64,000 nucleotides of DNA from Cycas panzhihuaensis (taxonomy: Eukaryota; Cycadophyta). The notes beneath the pieces are model-generated. The model was not told the DNA's origin. It was given only the letters and a program-made list of their open reading frames with translations, and searched no databases. The stretch spans positions 58,969,741 through 59,033,740 of the forward strand of contig CM041465.1 of assembly GCA_023213395.1 (NCBI GenBank). The letters are read 5' to 3'. The translations under genes and the position numbers were made by a program. Shown here in pieces: positions 60,450-64,000 of this stretch (position 1 is its first letter; the number at the start of each line of letters is the position of its first letter).

Positions 60450-63400
60450 CTTTTTGTACAATGGTAAAGGAAGTCTTCATCATATTGATCTCCCTTTGAT
60501 GGAGACTTCTTTTATCTTTAGTAAATCTCACTGGTTTAGAAACTTGACTTCATTCAATGACTTAGTAAGGATATCAACAACCTGTAGATTTGTAGGACAA
60601 TAAGATAAATGAACAATATTGTTAGTAATAAGATTATAAATAAAATGTTGATGTAATTCTATGTGTTTAGTTCTATAATGAGCAATTAGATTTGTAGCAA
60701 TAGAAATATCACATTGATTACCAACTTTAATTTTTATAGAAGAGTTAGGAAAAAGACCAATTTTATTTAAGAGATATTTAATCTAGAGTGCTTCTTTACT
60801 TTGCTTTAACAAGTGCTCAATATTCAGCTTCGGTTGTTGATAGGGCTAAAATCTACTTTTTTTTACCAGACCATGTGATAGGTAAGGAATCTAGAAAAAA
60901 TATATAATTTACTATTAACTTATGGTCATTTGAGTCACCCGTCCAATCTAAATTAGTATACCCTATTAAGGTTAGAGGATTACTGCGAGAATTATAAATT
61001 AAATTATAAAAGATATTATTTTGAAGATATTGAAGAATACGTTTAGCAGCTTTTCAATATGATTCGTGTGGATTTTGCATATAACACAAATATAAAGCAA
61101 CATTATAGGATATATCAGGTCAAGTATGTGTTAAATAAATAAGGTTGCCAATAAGCTGGCTATATAAAATTGGATCACACAAGGGTGTGGAACAATCAGT
61201 AGATAATTTTATTCTTGATTGTAAAGGATTAGAAATAGGTTTAGCATTTTTTATGTTAAACCGTTTAATTAGATCTAAAATATATTTTGGTTATGATATA
61301 GTTATTTTTGAATTATGTTGATAAATTTGTAATCTAAGAAAAGAATGTAAGAAACCTAGATCAGTTATTTTGAATTTAGTCATCAAGGTTGTTTTTAGTT
61401 GATGAATGTTGTTGTTTGAAGATCTGGTGATGATGATATCATCGACATACAAAATTAATATGGTAAGATTCTTATTTTCATATTTGAAATACAAATTTGG
61501 ATCACTGATATATCTAGTTTGAATTAGGTAGTCATCAACTTTCGTATACCAAGCTCGAGGAGCTTGTTTCAATCCATAGATTGATTTATTTAATTTACAA
61601 ACTAAATTAGGGTTGCCAATAAAATCAGCCGGTTAAGTCATGTAGATCTTTTCTTTAAGATCAGCATTTAGAAATGCACTTTTGACATCTATTTATTAGA
61701 TTTCTCAATTGAATTTAGCTACTAGAGCAATAATAGTTTTAATAGTATTCATCTTTGCAATAGCGGTAAAGGTTTTATTATAGTCTACACCATCAATTTA
61801 AGAAAATCTTCTCACAATTAGGCGAGCTTAAAACTTTTCAATAGCGCCTGTTGAATTGTATTTGGTTCTATAAACCCATTTACAATCAACTATGTTTTTC
61901 TTTGGTAGAAATGGAACAAGATCCCAAGTTAAATTCTTGTTTAAGGCATCAATTTAAATTTGCATGGCTTGTTGCTACAAGGGATTGTTACTTGCTTGTT
62001 TAAAGGTTTTAGGATCATTACTGACTATTATTTTTTCCATTAATGCATAGTTAACATGTAATTTTTGAGTGCAAGTTCTCTTGGTATATGAAGGATTGTC
62101 TACATCAGATCCAATGTTGGATAGTATTTTCTTTATCCATAGGGGCTATTTATTTGTGACTATTTCTATAGTCTTGGGTTGAGATGGAGAACTAGCTTGA
62201 GAAGAAAGATTTATTGCGGTTAGTTCAAATAGAGTCCAATTCTGGACTTGTGTGGATAAAGATTCTATAGTCTCAAGGTCAACTTATTTTTTAGAGGAGT
62301 AAACCAAATAGGTGTTAGTTAACAGATTCTTAATAGGAAGTTCTACATAAGTGGAGGTTGAAGAGGATCCTTCTTTGTCAAATATTATATCATGCAAAAT
62401 TGATATTTTATGCGTGATTGGATCTAAAAGTCTATAAGCTTTGCTCTCTTTACTGTATCCAACGAAGATTTATTTTTAACTTTTAGGATCTAGTTTCTTA
62501 CATTTTTCTTTAGGAACATGTCCCCACACAGTACTTCTAAAAATTCTCAGATGTTTAACTGAGGGTTTTTGTTTAAACCGTTTTTGTTCTTGGGCAACGT
62601 TTTGTAAATATTTACTAGGTAAATGGTTTAAAAGATAGTTGGAGCAGGCAATTACTTCTGCCCACAACTTTAAGTCAAGACTCTTTGCATGTAACATGCA
62701 TCGAGTCATTTCAATAAGAGTACAGTTCTTGGATTTAGTAACACTATTTTGCTGAAGAGTATAGGCAATAAAATGCTGAAATTAAATTTTGTGCCTCTTA
62801 TAGAAGGAAGTGAATTTGTTACTTAAGTATTCTTTGGTATTATCATATTTAAAAATTTTAATTTTTAAGTTTGATTAATTTTCTACAAGTGTTTTGAATT
62901 CAGTAAAGATATCAAACACTTGATTATGAGTCTTGAGTGTGTACACCCAATATTTTTTAAAAAAATTATCAATAAATGTGATAAAATAATGACAGCCAGA
63001 ATATGAAGTTACATGGAACGGTCCACATATATCAGAGTGAACAAGTTCAAGTGGAACTTTTACTTTGAATTGAGTCTAATATGGAAAGGGATCCATGCGT
63101 TGCTTACCTGTTATGCAGGCTTTACAAACACCATAGACAATAGTTAAAGGTGGGAGACCATGAATCATGTCATGTCTTTTTAGGTACTGAAGTTTGCCAT
63201 AACTAGTATGGCTGAATCGTGCATGCCATAGTTTATTGATTGGGTCAGATTTGGATATAAAGGTACTAAGGATTTTGTTTTAGTATTTTGTAAACTAGTT
63301 AAACTATGAAAACTTGTTTTATGATCAACAGGTCCATAGGCAATAAATTTGAATTTATTTAATGGTTCTTTAATAATAAATTGATCTTTCCAGAATTCAA

Positions 63401-64000
63401 TAACAAGGTCTTTCTGATTGATTTAGTAGATAGAAAGAAGATTTGGTAACAAATCAGGCACATAGAATACATCCTTGATTAAACCATCTTTCAAAGTGAC
63501 ATCACCTGATCCTTTCACTTTGAGTTAGGATCCACTTCCAAAAGAAATCTCTTCTTCAGAGTTAGTATCGGGTTGATAAGTAGATAAATTCTCCTAGTGT
63601 TTTGTTATGTGATGGGAAGCACCAGAGTCAAGAATTCATTGAGGTGATTGATTAGATGGAGCAACAAATGCAGAAGTTGTTACCATTAAAGAACAATTAT
63701 GAGATTGTGGTCGAGTTTATGGTCAGGATTGTGGTTGGGTTTGCAATCCCTTGGAAGCTTTCCAAGATTCTAAAGTTATTCTACTTTTGCAGACATCAAT
63801 AGTGTTGTCCTTTTTACGATAGTGGGCACAACTAATGTTCTGAGAAGGATTAACAGTGTTCTGATTTGAAAGAGACTAAATGGAAGTATTCTGATATTTA
63901 GGTGGACCAGAATACTTAGTATTATTTCGAGAACTAGGAGGTGGACCTCTATGAGGTTTTTAAAATTTTGGTTTACTATTAAAGTTGTTCTGATGTTTAG
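60450..64000 (-). pseudogene. Copia-G gag-pol (partial)
   Basis: Minus strand: gag with a damaged knuckle CAHYRKKDNTIDVC (near 63830); protease ILDSGASHHI intact (about 63645-63610); pre-integrase and integrase to about 62450, with MTRCMLHAKSLDLKLWAE and LLNHLPSKYLQN (62709-62476); RT to about 61290, active site ILILYVDDIIIT kept (near 61450), followed by HQLKTTLMTKFKITDLG; RNase H to about 60480. Interrupted by stops, for example in integrase and RNase H. Confidence 0.85.

Larger units (their letters stand above)
59998..64000 (-). mobile_element. Copia-G: relative of Copia-B, incomplete at window end
   Basis: Its 3' LTR and the RNase H, RT, integrase, protease and late gag parts lie on the minus strand. 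The 5' part, including the leader, is outside the window. LTR and coding sequence resemble Copia-B strongly, including the same block order and the same QQ/QN-poor gag joint. It is moderately decayed. Confidence 0.88.

Overview
This window is nuclear DNA from a seed plant with a large, repeat-rich genome. The many old, stop-ridden Ty1-copia and Ty3-gypsy LTR retrotransposons, the nesting of one inside another and the long introns suggest a gymnosperm-type genome, but nothing here fixes the species. All reading, alignment and domain calls were done by eye.

Layout. 1-1321: AT-rich DNA with no gene. 1322-19243: one very old gypsy element (Gypsy-1, + strand), split by an almost complete copia element (Copia-A, 11050-17835) and also carrying an unclassified GC-richer block (about 3480-6350). 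19244-21260: microsatellites and intergenic DNA. 22893-27828: the only host gene that looks alive, the first eight coding exons of a long coiled-coil protein on the + strand; its 3' part is not found. 28639-about 34309: a decayed gypsy element (Gypsy-2, - strand). 34940-57260: a nest of minus-strand copia elements. Copia-F is cut by Copia-C, and Copia-C is itself cut by Copia-B (36331-43124) and by a tandem, LTR-sharing array, Copia-D (45439-56104). 57261-57515: a plus-strand LTR with its primer-binding site, inserted in the gag of Copia-C. 57531-59997: unassigned DNA. 59998-64000: the 3' part of Copia-G, a relative of Copia-A and Copia-B, which runs off the window.

Two structures stand out. 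Copia-B has both LTRs, a perfect TTGTT target duplication and an 18-nt match to initiator-Met tRNA. Between its primer-binding site and its gag it carries two intronless fragments of a plant cytosolic enolase, antisense to the element and in swapped order, plus another gene-like segment. This looks like host-gene capture by a retrotransposon. Copia-D is LTR-unit-LTR-unit-LTR-(deleted unit)-partial LTR, and the whole is flanked by one perfect TGAAA duplication, so it is a single insertion expanded to about three tandem units.

The insertion order follows from reading frames that become continuous once the inner elements are removed: Copia-F, then Copia-C, then Copia-B and Copia-D (relative order unknown). 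No RNA genes, CRISPR arrays or prokaryote-type signals were seen.
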